Part shown: one piece after another, positions 6,892-15,137 of the stretch
How positions within the stretch are numbered: position 1 is the first letter of the stretch
How the letters are laid out: each line of letters opens with the position of its first letter
Assembly: GCA_938036925.1 (NCBI GenBank)
Contig: CALHVU010000024.1
Span: forward strand, 1 to 23,775
DNA: 23,775 nucleotides
Source: an uncultured Atopobium sp.
Lineage (GTDB): Bacteria > Actinomycetota > Coriobacteriia > Coriobacteriales > Atopobiaceae
Reading direction: 5' to 3'
Notes under the pieces: generated by a model
What the model saw: only the letters and a program-made list of their open reading frames with translations
Databases searched by the model: none
What the model was told of the DNA's origin: nothing
Translations under genes and position numbers: made by a program

Positions 6892-7029
6892 TTACTCCTC
6901 GACAAGCTCGAACATCTCAGGACCAACGCCACAAACTGGGCAAACATAGTCCTCAGGAAGCTCTGGAGTGTCAACCTCAACCTCGTAGCCACAAACGGTG
7001 CAAACAAACTTGTAAGTAGTCTCTGCCAT
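6892..7029 (-). CDS. Rubredoxin
   Basis: A 45-residue one-iron electron carrier. C10-x2-C13-G-Y and C30-P-x-C33-G are the Fe(Cys)4 knuckles; the acidic surface is typical. It is a few residues shorter than most rubredoxins. ATG 7029 (MAETTYKFVC) follows GAGAGG at suitable distance; the longer reading from 7095 has an unrelated basic N-terminus and is unlikely. Probable role: electron donor in peroxide/superoxide detoxification or to the flavoproteins of an anaerobe. A possible Fur/PerR-like box lies upstream at 7174-7192. Confidence 0.95.
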   Translation of the reverse strand: MAETTYKFVCTVCGYEVEVDTPELPEDYVCPVCGVGPEMFELVEE

Positions 7030-7097
7030 TTTTATTCCTCTCTCCAAGCGCTGGCGCGCTTTTCCTTCTATTCGCGCAGTTAACGCGGACGACAACT

Positions 7098-7193
7098 AAC
7101 CGTGGCCCTTATCCGCGGTTAAGTGCTCATGCAGATAGTAGCAAATCTTGAGTGATTCTAAAGCATTATTCCGAAAATAGGAATGATTCTCAT
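7098..7193 (-). promoter_or_regulatory. Rubredoxin upstream region with a Fur/PerR-like box
   Basis: The minus strand reads TTATGAGAATCATTCC near 7192-7177, which contains TGAGAATCATT and resembles the Fur core TGATAATCATT. A candidate promoter follows (TTTAGA, 16 bp, TACTAT near 7140). An inverted repeat TAACCG/CGGTTA lies at 7098-7122. All three are readings by eye. Confidence 0.35.
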
Positions 7194-7268
7194 AAAATTC
7201 GCACGAAATTTTTTGGCGAGAAGTTCAGCGTGCTCCACGCGCGAGCTGCTTCCGCCAGCGACGCGCTC

Positions 7269-7754
7269 CTAGTAGCGGCTGCGCTCCTTGAGAGCTCGCT
7301 GAATCTCGCGGTCAGAATCACGCTTAGCTGCAGACGCACGCTTGTCGTAGAGTTTTTTACCCTGCGAAAGCGCAATCAGCAGCTTAACGCGGTTATGCTC
7401 GTCAAAGTAAATCTCAAGCGGAACCAGCGCCAAGCCTTTCTGACGAAGCTTTCCGTCAAGATAGTCAATCTGCCTGCGATGAAGTAGCAGCTTGCGCTTT
7501 CTATCTGGATCAACGTTCCACACGCCGCCATTTGTGTATGGGTGCAGGTGCATGCCGTGAATCCACGCCTCGCCGTCACGAATGAGGCAGAATGTATCAG
7601 TTAGCTGGCAGCCACGCTCACGCAGGCTTTTGACCTCGGTGCCAGTAAGCACCAGGCCACACTCAAAGGTCTCGCCAATCTCGTACTCATGGCGAGCAGA
7701 GCGATTGCGTGCAATCGACTTCTTACCCTGCTGTTTTCCCTGGGTCTCGGCCAT
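7269..7754 (-). CDS. smpB: SsrA-binding protein SmpB
   Basis: A 161-residue partner of tmRNA. Typical blocks are present: RNRSARHEYEIGETFECGLVLTGTEVKSLR at the start of the OB barrel (recognised over its length), then HLHPYTNGG, and the basic tail with KGKKLYDKR-like QGKKLYDKRASAAKRDSDREIQRAL. SmpB binds the tRNA-like part of tmRNA and places it in the ribosomal A site with its C-terminal tail in the decoding channel. ATG start; two bp separate it from the stop of the TPR gene, so the two are cotranscribed. Length is normal. Confidence 0.97.
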   Translation of the reverse strand: MAETQGKQQGKKSIARNRSARHEYEIGETFECGLVLTGTEVKSLRERGCQLTDTFCLIRDGEAWIHGMHLHPYTNGGVWNVDPDRKRKLLLHRRQIDYLDGKLRQKGLALVPLEIYFDEHNRVKLLIALSQGKKLYDKRASAAKRDSDREIQRALKERSRY

Positions 7755-7756
7755 GC

Positions 7757-8692
7757 TTACTTGCCTTCCCCGTCTGAAGTTTCTGCTGCATCGGTTTTCT
7801 CGCCAGATGCGTTGCCGGACGCGTCGCCAGATACGGGATTGCCACCTGCGGTGAAGCCCTCGGAGATTGCGGCGTCGCGGACAAGCTGCAGAAGCGTAAG
7901 AGCCGCCTGCTCACCCACAAGATCGCGAGCGCGAATGGTCATCTCAGTTGCGGTAGCTCTGTCTCCCATGGCGGCGCAGTCCTGTGCGCACATGAGCAGG
8001 CAAACTGCAATCTCGGCGTTAGCGCCTGTTGGCAGACCCTCTGCCTCTAGCAGGTCGTTTGCCTCCTCGTCGGTAAGACCATCAGGGTCTTTGGGGGTGC
8101 CTGCAGCCTGGTCAAGCGCAGCCTCAAGAGTGCTGTCTTTAACCTCAAAGCGACGAGCTGCCCTCAGGCATGCCGCAGCCTGCTCAAGCCTACCCTGAGC
8201 CTCAAACCATGCTGCAAAGTTCAAAAACGCCCTGGTCAGATGCCTTGCCTCGCTTGCGCGCTCAAAGACGCCAAATGTCAGGGCAATATGCTCACGAATA
8301 TCGCCAGCAATCTTAAACAGATCGGCCAGATCAAGCCTAAATCCGCAGTTCATTGGATTCCAACGAATCGCAGTCTTCAGCGCAGTCATGGCGTTTTCGT
8401 AATCGCCGGTGCGCACGTAAGCCATTGCAAGGTCTCCGTACAGACGATCAAATGGCTCAGCAACATCCTCAAGCTTGCGAGGATCATTCTCCACACGCCT
8501 ATACGCTAAGCGGTCAAACAGCGTTGGAAACGCAAAATACTGGACCTCATCTGTGGTTTGGCAGTTGCGGTCCACATACTCCTCAGCGTCTTCAGCCAAA
8601 CGAAGCAGCAGCTCAAGTGCCTCCTCGTTCTGATCCTGCATCATCATGCCTTCAGCGCGCATCAGCTCATCTGAAAGTGCCGAAAGTGCCAT
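7757..8692 (-). CDS. TPR-repeat protein of unknown function
   Basis: Soluble helical protein of 311 residues with tetratricopeptide-like pairs (LYGDLAMAYVRTGDYENAMTALKTAIRWNP is the best repeat, about residues 84-113) and a low-complexity Gly/Ser/Asp/Glu tail of about 35 residues. No enzymatic motif is seen. I chose ATG 8692 because AGGTGA lies five nt upstream; GTG 8701 has no ribosome site. It sits between rnr and smpB and shares a transcript with smpB, so a scaffold role in translation rescue or RNA decay is possible, but this rests on context only. Confidence 0.8.
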   Translation of the reverse strand: MALSALSDELMRAEGMMMQDQNEEALELLLRLAEDAEEYVDRNCQTTDEVQYFAFPTLFDRLAYRRVENDPRKLEDVAEPFDRLYGDLAMAYVRTGDYENAMTALKTAIRWNPMNCGFRLDLADLFKIAGDIREHIALTFGVFERASEARHLTRAFLNFAAWFEAQGRLEQAAACLRAARRFEVKDSTLEAALDQAAGTPKDPDGLTDEEANDLLEAEGLPTGANAEIAVCLLMCAQDCAAMGDRATATEMTIRARDLVGEQAALTLLQLVRDAAISEGFTAGGNPVSGDASGNASGEKTDAAETSDGEGK

Positions 8693-8742
8693 CTTACTCA
8701 CCTATCATTCAATATCAATCATGCAATCATCTGTGCGGGCGC

Positions 8743-8748
8743 ATTATA
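8743..8748 (-). promoter_or_regulatory. Possible -10 of the TPR-smpB unit
   Basis: A perfect TATAAT on the minus strand between the rnr stop and the TPR start; no good -35 at the expected distance. Transcription would start about 45 nt before ATG 8692. Confidence 0.4.
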
Positions 8749-8773
8749 AACCTGCACGTAATCTACCTGCTTA

Positions 8774-10786
8774 TTATTCCACAAGTGCCAAATCAATCTG
8801 ACCACGAGCCACATTTACGCCAGAAATCTTCACGCGTACACGTCCGCCAATTCGATACGTTTTGCCTGATGATTCCCCTATCAGCGCCAGCGTCTCCTGG
8901 TCATACACGTACCATTCGTGGCCCAAATCCCTCACGGCGAGAAGCCCGTCGGCGTAGGTACCATCCAGCGTAATGAACAGACCAAAGCGCTCGCAGCCGT
9001 CAATGGTTCCCCACGTTTCTTCTCCCAGACGGCTCTGATAGTACTCAGCCAGCTTAATCTTTTGCGTAGCACGAGCTGCTGCATCTGCCTTGCGCTCCTG
9101 CTCAGAGCAGGTGCTACAGATATCTGGGAGCGCGCTCAGCTCTGCGCGAGATGCCGTCTGGCCACGAAGCAAACGCTTGAGCGTGCGGTGAACTATCACG
9201 TCAGGATAGCGCCTAATTGGCGAGGTAAAGTGGCAGTACGCGTCTGCTCCCAGGGCAAAGTGGCCCTGATTGGTTGGCAGATAGATTGCTCGTTTTTGGG
9301 CCCTGAGCAGCTGCGCATTTACCACGCGAGCATAACGTGTACCATGAACCGACTCCAGGGCTTCTTGCAAAGCCGTTTGATCGCCAATGGCAATACGAGA
9401 CGCAACGTCTGGCTCAAGCGCTCCCATAGCTACAAGCGGAGTAACCGCAAGCTTGAGCGACTCTGGCGAAGGCTGCTCATGCACTCGATATGCCGACTCA
9501 AGGTCGTGCTGGCTGAACATGTGCGCAACACTCTCATTAGCCGCGAGCATTGCTTCCTCAATAAGCCCCGTTGCCTGAGTACGCTCTCGCACCGAGACTC
9601 CAACTGGCTTGTTATTCTCGTCAAGCACTACGCGCGTTTCCACGCTCTCAAAATCTACTGAGCCGCGTTTCTCGCGAATCTCTTCTCTAAGCGCACGGAT
9701 TTGATTGAGCACGCCAATCATTTCTTTGATTGCGCCAGCGTCTTCTGCGGAAACAGCCGAGTCAAGTGCCGCAGCATCACCTTGGAGATAGCTATCTACC
9801 TGGTCGTAGCTAAGTCTTGCTCGTGAGCGAATAACGGAATTCATGGCCGTTGCGCCAAGAATCTTGCCTGAGCTGCTCAAAGTCATCTTAACCGACATGG
9901 CCAGCCTGTCTTCAGCTGGTCGCAGAGAGCAAACGTCGTTGCAGAGTTTCTCGGGAAGCATAGGCAACACGCGGTCAACTAAATATGCCGAGCAGGTACG
10001 CATGCGAGCTTCCAGGTCAATGGGAGAATCCCATTTCACATAGTGAGCCACATCTGCAATATGAACCCACAGCTCAAAGCCACCGTCTTTAAGCTTGCGC
10101 GCGCCAACGGCGTCATCAAAATCTTTAGCATCTGCGGGGTCTACGGTGATGCACAGCTCTTCTCGCAAATCGTGTCTTGAAGCGTCTTCTGCAAGGGCTT
10201 TATCTGCGTCAACAGAGATTTTCTCGGCTTGTCTCAGTGCCTTGATAGGAAATTCCGTTGCCAAACCGTACGAAGCAATAGTTGCCTCAACGTTCATGTC
10301 CAGATCTTCGGCTGATCCCACGCGGCGTTCAATAGTGACTACAGCAGCGCTTTTGCGCGTTGGATACTCTGTGATGCGTGCGACAACCACGTCGCCCTCA
10401 AAAACGTAATGACGTCCCACAGAAGGATCTTCGGGAAGCACAAAGAAATCTCGCTGGATGCGACTATCCAGCGGCACCACAGCGCCAAGTGGACCGGCGT
10501 CGTGGTAGATGCCCAAAAACGCCTGAGTAGCTCGCGTAAGCACAAAGCGCACGTTTGCCAGAGGAGTCTTTCCCTTGGCCGAGACCAGCGAAACCTGGAC
10601 TTCATCTCCGTGCATTGCCTCGTGAATACCATGCTTGGCCAGCGCATACGTTCCCTCAGGGGTGCTTACGGTAGCAACTCCTGGGCGAGAAAGGCTCAAC
10701 GTGCCCGTAAGCAGCGCCGATGGTCGCTTTGAGACTTTTGCACGTCCCTGACGACGGTTTCCTTTATGTATGCGTTTTCTAGCCAA
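8774..10786 (-). CDS. rnr: RNase R / RNase II-family 3'-5' exoribonuclease
   Basis: A 670-residue processive exoribonuclease. Order: basic N-terminus, OB/cold-shock domains, catalytic RNB domain with D216, D222, D224 and D225 in DPADAKDFDDAV, and a C-terminal S1 domain (about residues 585-668, starting TWGTIDGCERFGLFITLDGT). RNase R degrades structured RNA and, with tmRNA-SmpB, non-stop messages. I place the start at TTG 10786 (LARKRIHKGNRRQGRAK): AGGAGG ends four nt upstream. The reading can be extended to 11011, but this would translate repeats and part of a terminator and gives no family sequence. A CAGCGC/GCGCTG hairpin lies at 10809-10825 in the leader. Confidence 0.93.
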   Translation of the reverse strand: MARKRIHKGNRRQGRAKVSKRPSALLTGTLSLSRPGVATVSTPEGTYALAKHGIHEAMHGDEVQVSLVSAKGKTPLANVRFVLTRATQAFLGIYHDAGPLGAVVPLDSRIQRDFFVLPEDPSVGRHYVFEGDVVVARITEYPTRKSAAVVTIERRVGSAEDLDMNVEATIASYGLATEFPIKALRQAEKISVDADKALAEDASRHDLREELCITVDPADAKDFDDAVGARKLKDGGFELWVHIADVAHYVKWDSPIDLEARMRTCSAYLVDRVLPMLPEKLCNDVCSLRPAEDRLAMSVKMTLSSSGKILGATAMNSVIRSRARLSYDQVDSYLQGDAAALDSAVSAEDAGAIKEMIGVLNQIRALREEIREKRGSVDFESVETRVVLDENNKPVGVSVRERTQATGLIEEAMLAANESVAHMFSQHDLESAYRVHEQPSPESLKLAVTPLVAMGALEPDVASRIAIGDQTALQEALESVHGTRYARVVNAQLLRAQKRAIYLPTNQGHFALGADAYCHFTSPIRRYPDVIVHRTLKRLLRGQTASRAELSALPDICSTCSEQERKADAAARATQKIKLAEYYQSRLGEETWGTIDGCERFGLFITLDGTYADGLLAVRDLGHEWYVYDQETLALIGESSGKTYRIGGRVRVKISGVNVARGQIDLALVE

Positions 10787-10903
10787 AAATCCTCCTGTAG
10801 GTAGAAGCCAGCGCCTTTTGCGCTGACCCAATGAATCTTCTGATATGTACCCTAAAGTGCCTTGTGATAGACGATGCGCAGATAAGGCGAGAAGTTCCAG
10901 GGA

Positions 10904-10939
10904 TCTCGACGGGTTTCTCGACGAACATCTCGACGGATA
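10904..10939. repeat. Three tandem 12-bp repeats upstream of rnr
   Basis: TCTCGACGGGTT, TCTCGACGAACA and TCTCGACGGATA follow each other without gaps; eight bases (TCTCGACG) are invariant. They lie 118-154 bp upstream of the rnr start, flanked by an inverted pair GGCGAGAA (10888-10895 region) and TTCTCGCC (10962-10969). They may be binding sites for a regulator of rnr. Confidence 0.7.
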
Positions 10940-10983
10940 GACGTCGGAACCCTCGCCGGGTTTCTCGCCACTCCTGTACACAC

Positions 10984-11018
10984 AAAAAGAGCCCCTATGC
11001 AGAGACTGCATAGGGGCT
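10984..11018 (-). terminator. Terminator of the amidohydrolase gene
   Basis: AGCCCCTATGCAG and CTGCATAGGGGCT form a perfect 13-bp stem with a 3-nt loop, followed by TTTTTGTG on the minus strand, 22 bp after the amidohydrolase stop. Confidence 0.9.
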
Positions 11019-11040
11019 CCAGAAGGGATTGGTTTACCTC

Positions 11041-12288
11041 TTAGAAGGTGCCGCGAATAACCTCGCTGCCTTCCTTCATGATAACTTCCATGTTATCTGG
11101 GGTAAGGTCGCGGATGTTGGTAGCAACGTCGCCCTTGACAACCAGGAGGTCAGCAAGCTTGCCAGCCTCGAGGGAGCCAAACTCATCCTCGTGGTGAACC
11201 ATCTTTGCGCCGTTAAGAGTAGCAGCCTTGATGGTCTCAAGAACGGTGACGCCAGCCTTCTCAACGAAGTCATACATCTCGTCGATGGTGACCCAGCCGT
11301 AAGGAGTTACGAAGCTGAAGGAGTCGGAGCCGATGGTGAGAGTGACGCCGCGCTCGTTAGCAGCACGGAGGTTCTCGTATGTACGGTTGAGGCCCTTCTC
11401 AACAACAGTGTCGCCTGCAAATGCGTCGAGCTCTGGAGTCCACTCTGGTGGATAAGTTCCGTACCAAGTTGGCAGGAAGCCGATGGTAGGAGTGAAGAAG
11501 GTGCCCTGCTCGCACATAAGATCCATGGTCTTTGCATCAAGCTCGAAGCCGTGAATCATCTGCTCGCAGCCACAACGGACGGAGTCATAAGCAGCGGAGA
11601 AGCTGTTATAGGAGTGTGACCAAACAGGAATGCCAACCATTGCTGCCTCGTCGCAAACTGCCTTGATCTCCTCGTAGCAGTAGTGCTGATCGCGACCGGA
11701 GTCCCAGTGCCAAATTCCGCCACCGGTTGCCCAAATCTTGATTGCGTCTGGGTTCTCACGAAGGCGACGACGAACTGCCTTACGAAGATCCCAAGGACCG
11801 TCTACCTGATCGCCCCATGGGTGACCATTCTTGGAAATCTCCTGTGGGAGCTGGTGGCAGTCACCGTGACCAGCAACGCGGCAGAAGCCAAGGCCGGTAG
11901 CGTAGATACGTGGTCCCTCCATGACGCCCATGTTAACGAGGTCACGAATTGCGATACCATTGCGGCCAATCTCGCAGACGGTGGTAAGACCGTGGGAGAG
12001 AGCGTCCCAGGACTGCTTGACAGCGCATGCCTGCTTCTGAGCAACGGACTCGATAACCCAGTCGTTATCGTTGTCGGTCAGGTTGCCGGAGAAGTGCAGG
12101 TGGGTATCGATAAGACCTGGCATAATGGTGCGGCCCTGGATGTCACGGACCTCATAGCCCTCTGGAACCTCAGTGCGAGGACCAGCATAAGCGATCTTCT
12201 TGTCGTCTACGAGGACAAGAGAATCCTCAACAGGAGCGGCGCCAGTGCCGTCAACGAGCTTTCCGCCTACAAAAGCAATCTTACTCAT
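11041..12288 (-). CDS. Metal-dependent amidohydrolase (imidazolonepropionase/prolidase-like)
   Basis: Cytoplasmic hydrolase of 415 residues in the amidohydrolase superfamily. Metal ligands are complete: H63-x-H65 (DTHLHF), K184 (AIKIWATGG, the carboxylated lysine of binuclear members), H225 (WSHSYN), H246 (IHGFE) and D322 (GSDSF). The small beta domain is at both ends. Such enzymes (the group with imidazolonepropionase and Xaa-Pro or Xaa-Arg dipeptidases) cleave amide bonds in dipeptides or cyclic amides. It lies downstream of an APC permease on the same strand, so the permease may import its substrate. The ATG start has a purine-rich AAAGAAATG context, with GGGGGAAAG about 5-10 nt upstream. 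Confidence 0.88.
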   Translation of the reverse strand: MSKIAFVGGKLVDGTGAAPVEDSLVLVDDKKIAYAGPRTEVPEGYEVRDIQGRTIMPGLIDTHLHFSGNLTDNDNDWVIESVAQKQACAVKQSWDALSHGLTTVCEIGRNGIAIRDLVNMGVMEGPRIYATGLGFCRVAGHGDCHQLPQEISKNGHPWGDQVDGPWDLRKAVRRRLRENPDAIKIWATGGGIWHWDSGRDQHYCYEEIKAVCDEAAMVGIPVWSHSYNSFSAAYDSVRCGCEQMIHGFELDAKTMDLMCEQGTFFTPTIGFLPTWYGTYPPEWTPELDAFAGDTVVEKGLNRTYENLRAANERGVTLTIGSDSFSFVTPYGWVTIDEMYDFVEKAGVTVLETIKAATLNGAKMVHHEDEFGSLEAGKLADLLVVKGDVATNIRDLTPDNMEVIMKEGSEVIRGTF

Positions 12289-12321
12289 TTCTTTCCCCCT
12301 CTAGTAAATGATACATACTAT

Positions 12322-12354
12322 TTTTTTGCGCCCACCCTTTTTGGGCGCAAAAAA
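12322..12354. other. Hairpin between permease and amidohydrolase genes
   Basis: TTTTTTGCGCCC and GGGCGCAAAAAA pair over 12 or more bp. The A and T runs lie inside the stem on both strands, so no free U tail follows. It is 34 bp upstream of the amidohydrolase ATG and may act as an attenuator or an mRNA-stabilising structure. Confidence 0.6.
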
Positions 12355-12424
12355 TCCAAACTAAAGAAACAAATAACGTGCTTAGTTCAACGTACCGATG
12401 AAACCTTTAGAGCTTGCAAGCAAC

Positions 12425-13867
12425 TTATGCTGCTGCCTTCTCAGACTGACGACCAAAAATCATGAAGATGGCCATACCAATGACAATCCAAGAAATGGTG
12501 ATGATCCACTCAACTGGCTTCAGAGCTGCAGGGCTGAAAGGAACAACCATCAGGGCGATGATGATACTACCAGCAAGAATTGCAGCCATGATACCTGCGA
12601 TACCACCGGCAACCTTGTAAGGACGAGGCAGGTCTGGCTCGGTCTGACGCAGACGCAGGCAGGCAACGCCAGCCATGGTGCATGCAAAGATGAAGCCAAG
12701 AGAAGCAACGTTGGTCAGAGGAACAAGCATGTTGCGGCCAAGGAATGGACCAACAAGGGTCAGACCAGCCATGAACATGTTTGCGGTCAGAGGTGCGCCG
12801 GACTTAGGGTCAATCTTTGCGAAGGACTCTGGGAGCATCTTCTTACGACCAAGAGCAAGCATCAGACGAGTAGAAGCACCAAAGAAGGAGTTCATTGGGC
12901 CCAGAGGTCCGAGTGTTGCAATGATGAGCATTGCAATGTAGAAGAACAGGTTGATGCGCTCGAGAACTGCAAGTGCAGGAACGGAAGACTTAACAAACTC
13001 GTGCCAGTCAATCATGGTTCCGAATGCATAGATGCAGATGAGATAGAAGACACCAGAAGCGATAAGTGCAAGTGCAGGAATGATGCCAAACTTCTTCCAG
13101 TCAAGGTCAGCAGAAGCCTCTTCTGCCTGCTGTGGAATGGTGTCGAAACCAGCGTAGAAGAATGGAGTCATAACAAGTACTGCAATGATGCCGCCAAAGA
13201 AGCTGGTAGCCTTTGTGCCCTCGCCGCCTGCAACCTCAGTTGCCTGGGAGAAGACTGGGAGGCCGTTGCTTGGAGAACCAGTTGCAAAGGAGATAACCAT
13301 TGCAAGGATCATACCAGTCAGCAGAGCCTTAGTCAGGAAGCTCGAAAGCTTAGCTGCTGCGCCAGCGCCCTTAAAGTTAAGGAAGATGACCAGGATAGCA
13401 AAGCAGAGAGCGATGACTGTTGGCCACAGGTAAACATCTGCACCAAGAATGGTGTAGAGCTTAACGGACCTCAGCCAAGAAAGAATAGGGAATGCGCCAA
13501 AGCGGTCGGTGAGAAGCGTGGAAATAGCAATTGCCTCCCAAGGGCACAGTGGAGCGTTACCCAGAAGAAGCATCCAGCCGGTAAAGAAGCCCATTGGGCG
13601 GCCGAATGTCCTGTCGACGTACTCAATGATGCCACCAGAAATTGGAATAGCAGCAGTGAGCTCGCCAAAAACACATCCAATTGGTACAAGGAAAATTGCG
13701 CCAATTGCGAATGCGATCATCGCGGGGAATGGTCCTCCACCAAGAACCATCCAGTCGCCTACCAGGAGCACCCATCCGGTACCAATGATCGCACCAAATC
13801 CGATGGTAAAGAAGTTGAATAGACTCAACGACTTTTGCATCTCAGGTGCCTCGGCATTTTCTGCCAT
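12425..13867 (-). CDS. APC-family amino acid permease
   Basis: A 480-residue membrane transporter with about 12 hydrophobic segments. The first helix carries IGFGAIIGTGW, the glycine-rich substrate-binding break of the APC superfamily, and TM6 has the conserved pattern FFYAGFDTIPQQAEEA. Likely proton- or antiport-driven uptake of an amino acid or amine. ATG start with GGAAGGAGT about 7 nt upstream. It is the first gene after a LysR regulator and is followed by an amidohydrolase, which suggests that import is linked to hydrolysis. Specificity cannot be predicted. Confidence 0.92.
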   Translation of the reverse strand: MAENAEAPEMQKSLSLFNFFTIGFGAIIGTGWVLLVGDWMVLGGGPFPAMIAFAIGAIFLVPIGCVFGELTAAIPISGGIIEYVDRTFGRPMGFFTGWMLLLGNAPLCPWEAIAISTLLTDRFGAFPILSWLRSVKLYTILGADVYLWPTVIALCFAILVIFLNFKGAGAAAKLSSFLTKALLTGMILAMVISFATGSPSNGLPVFSQATEVAGGEGTKATSFFGGIIAVLVMTPFFYAGFDTIPQQAEEASADLDWKKFGIIPALALIASGVFYLICIYAFGTMIDWHEFVKSSVPALAVLERINLFFYIAMLIIATLGPLGPMNSFFGASTRLMLALGRKKMLPESFAKIDPKSGAPLTANMFMAGLTLVGPFLGRNMLVPLTNVASLGFIFACTMAGVACLRLRQTEPDLPRPYKVAGGIAGIMAAILAGSIIIALMVVPFSPAALKPVEWIITISWIVIGMAIFMIFGRQSEKAAA

Positions 13868-14091
13868 GTCCCACTCCTTCCCGTAATTACTCGGACGAAG
13901 AACTTGATGAGACTATGTTTGCACCCGAAGCCATTTGAAAAAAGAAGTAGCGCCCTCTGGGCGTCAGATAAACCCGTAAGCGTAAAGGCTACAACCGCGA
14001 GCGGTAGTTAAATCTTTTTACATCTTTACCAAAATCTAATAACAGTTATGCAATTTTCAAATAGTTAACGTACACAACTATGTATCAATCT
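13868..14091 (-). promoter_or_regulatory. Permease promoter region with possible LysR sites
   Basis: No gene. Hairpins at 13951-13963 (CGCCC/GGGCG, then a T-rich run on the minus strand, perhaps the lysR terminator) and at about 13990-14010. Near the lysR stop lie ATAACAGTTAT (14039-14049, perfect 5-bp arms) and AGTT-N9-AACT (14063-14079), the kind of interrupted dyad that LysR proteins bind. No convincing -35/-10 pair was found. Confidence 0.35.
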
Positions 14092-14940
14092 TTAACCCAA
14101 ATACTTTAAAAACTCTTCTGTAGTGCGCGACATCTCGCCTTTTACACGATGTGTAATAAAGACATTACGATGTACGGGAGTTTCTAGATGATGTACATCA
14201 ATATCAAAATTTGTACCTTTTGTTGCCTCAAGTGGCAACAAACTTACACCAAGACCCGACTCTACCATGGACATAATGGTGAATGAATCCGATGATGCAA
14301 ATGTCATACGTGCGTTTTTGAGCTGCTTCTGAAGCAGAGGAGCTGTCTCAATATCAACAATAAAGGGTTCTTCAATAAGACGCTTAACAGGAATTGTCTC
14401 AAGGTCCTTCTCGTAATGTCCCTTTTGAGAAACAACAATAACCTCATCATGATCAAATAAAGTTGAAGTAAATCCCTGCTCAGTTGCGCGAGTCATAGTA
14501 AAACTAATATCCACCTTACCCTTGCTAATAAGACGCAGGGCTTCTCCATACGTACACTCAATAACTTCAACTTTGATGTTTGGATGATCGGTCATGTACT
14601 TCTTCAAATGACCTGGCAGTGCTCGTGAAAGAAAGCTCGAAGGCGCTGCGATAACAAGATCGCCCATCTCAATGGCGCTGACGCGATTCACTTGATTGCT
14701 CAACTTGCTGTATGCCTGGCACACCTCTTCTGCAACAGGCAAAAGCGTCTTTCCCTCAGGAGTCAGACTTACATAGCCGCCATGTCTGTTAAACAAGCGG
14801 ACATCCCATTCTTTTTCTAGACTTGCCACCATGCGACTAATAGACGACTGAGTGCATCCCAGCTCTTCTGCCGCCACCGTAAAGCTACTGTGATACGCCG
14901 CGGAAGTAAAAGCCTGGAATTTGTGCAGGTTGGTCTCCAT
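14092..14940 (-). CDS. LysR-type transcriptional regulator
   Basis: A 282-residue regulator. The N-terminal winged helix spans about residues 5-62 (FTVAAEELGCTQSSISRMVASLEKEW is the helix-turn-helix, LFNRHGGYVSLTPEGK the wing) and the effector-binding domain follows from about 90 (LVIAAPSSFLSRALP). It is transcribed in the same direction as, and upstream of, the permease and amidohydrolase genes rather than divergently. Control of those genes is likely but inferred. ATG start with a G-rich stretch (TGGGGG) about 7 nt upstream. Confidence 0.92.
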   Translation of the reverse strand: METNLHKFQAFTSAAYHSSFTVAAEELGCTQSSISRMVASLEKEWDVRLFNRHGGYVSLTPEGKTLLPVAEEVCQAYSKLSNQVNRVSAIEMGDLVIAAPSSFLSRALPGHLKKYMTDHPNIKVEVIECTYGEALRLISKGKVDISFTMTRATEQGFTSTLFDHDEVIVVSQKGHYEKDLETIPVKRLIEEPFIVDIETAPLLQKQLKNARMTFASSDSFTIMSMVESGLGVSLLPLEATKGTNFDIDVHHLETPVHRNVFITHRVKGEMSRTTEEFLKYLG

Positions 14941-15025
14941 ACTTGGCCCCCATTCAAGTACGTGGCCTAATAATTCACCCTTAAAAATATCATCCTACCT
15001 GCAAATTGGTAAATACCGTTCAACG

Positions 15026-15060
15026 TAAAAAGACCCCGTGAACGGTTTTCACGAGGTCTT
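15026..15060 (-). terminator. Terminator of ftsEX
   Basis: AAGACCCCGTGAA and TTCACGAGGTCTT pair over 13 bp with one mismatch and a 5-nt loop. On the minus strand TTTTT follows. It is about 78 bp after the ftsX stop. Confidence 0.85.
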
Positions 15061-15137
15061 ACCTTGCAATCTTTATGCAAAAAACTTTCTTAATTGATAC
15101 TTCTCTTTAACAATTGAAGCACCAGGTTGCCTAGTTG

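Noticed and set aside
10904..10939. The 12-bp repeats as a CRISPR array or replication iterons
   Set aside because: Units are far too short and have no spacers; there is no dnaA-box cluster or replication gene nearby.
10787..11011. A longer RNase R start at 11011
   Set aside because: It would run through the tandem repeats and the amidohydrolase terminator, has no family sequence, and TTG 10786 has an AGGAGG.
12398..13822. A 474-codon open frame on the plus strand
   Set aside because: It is the exact antisense of the APC permease and its translation is rich in Cys, Asn and Lys without any domain; a shadow of the permease codons.
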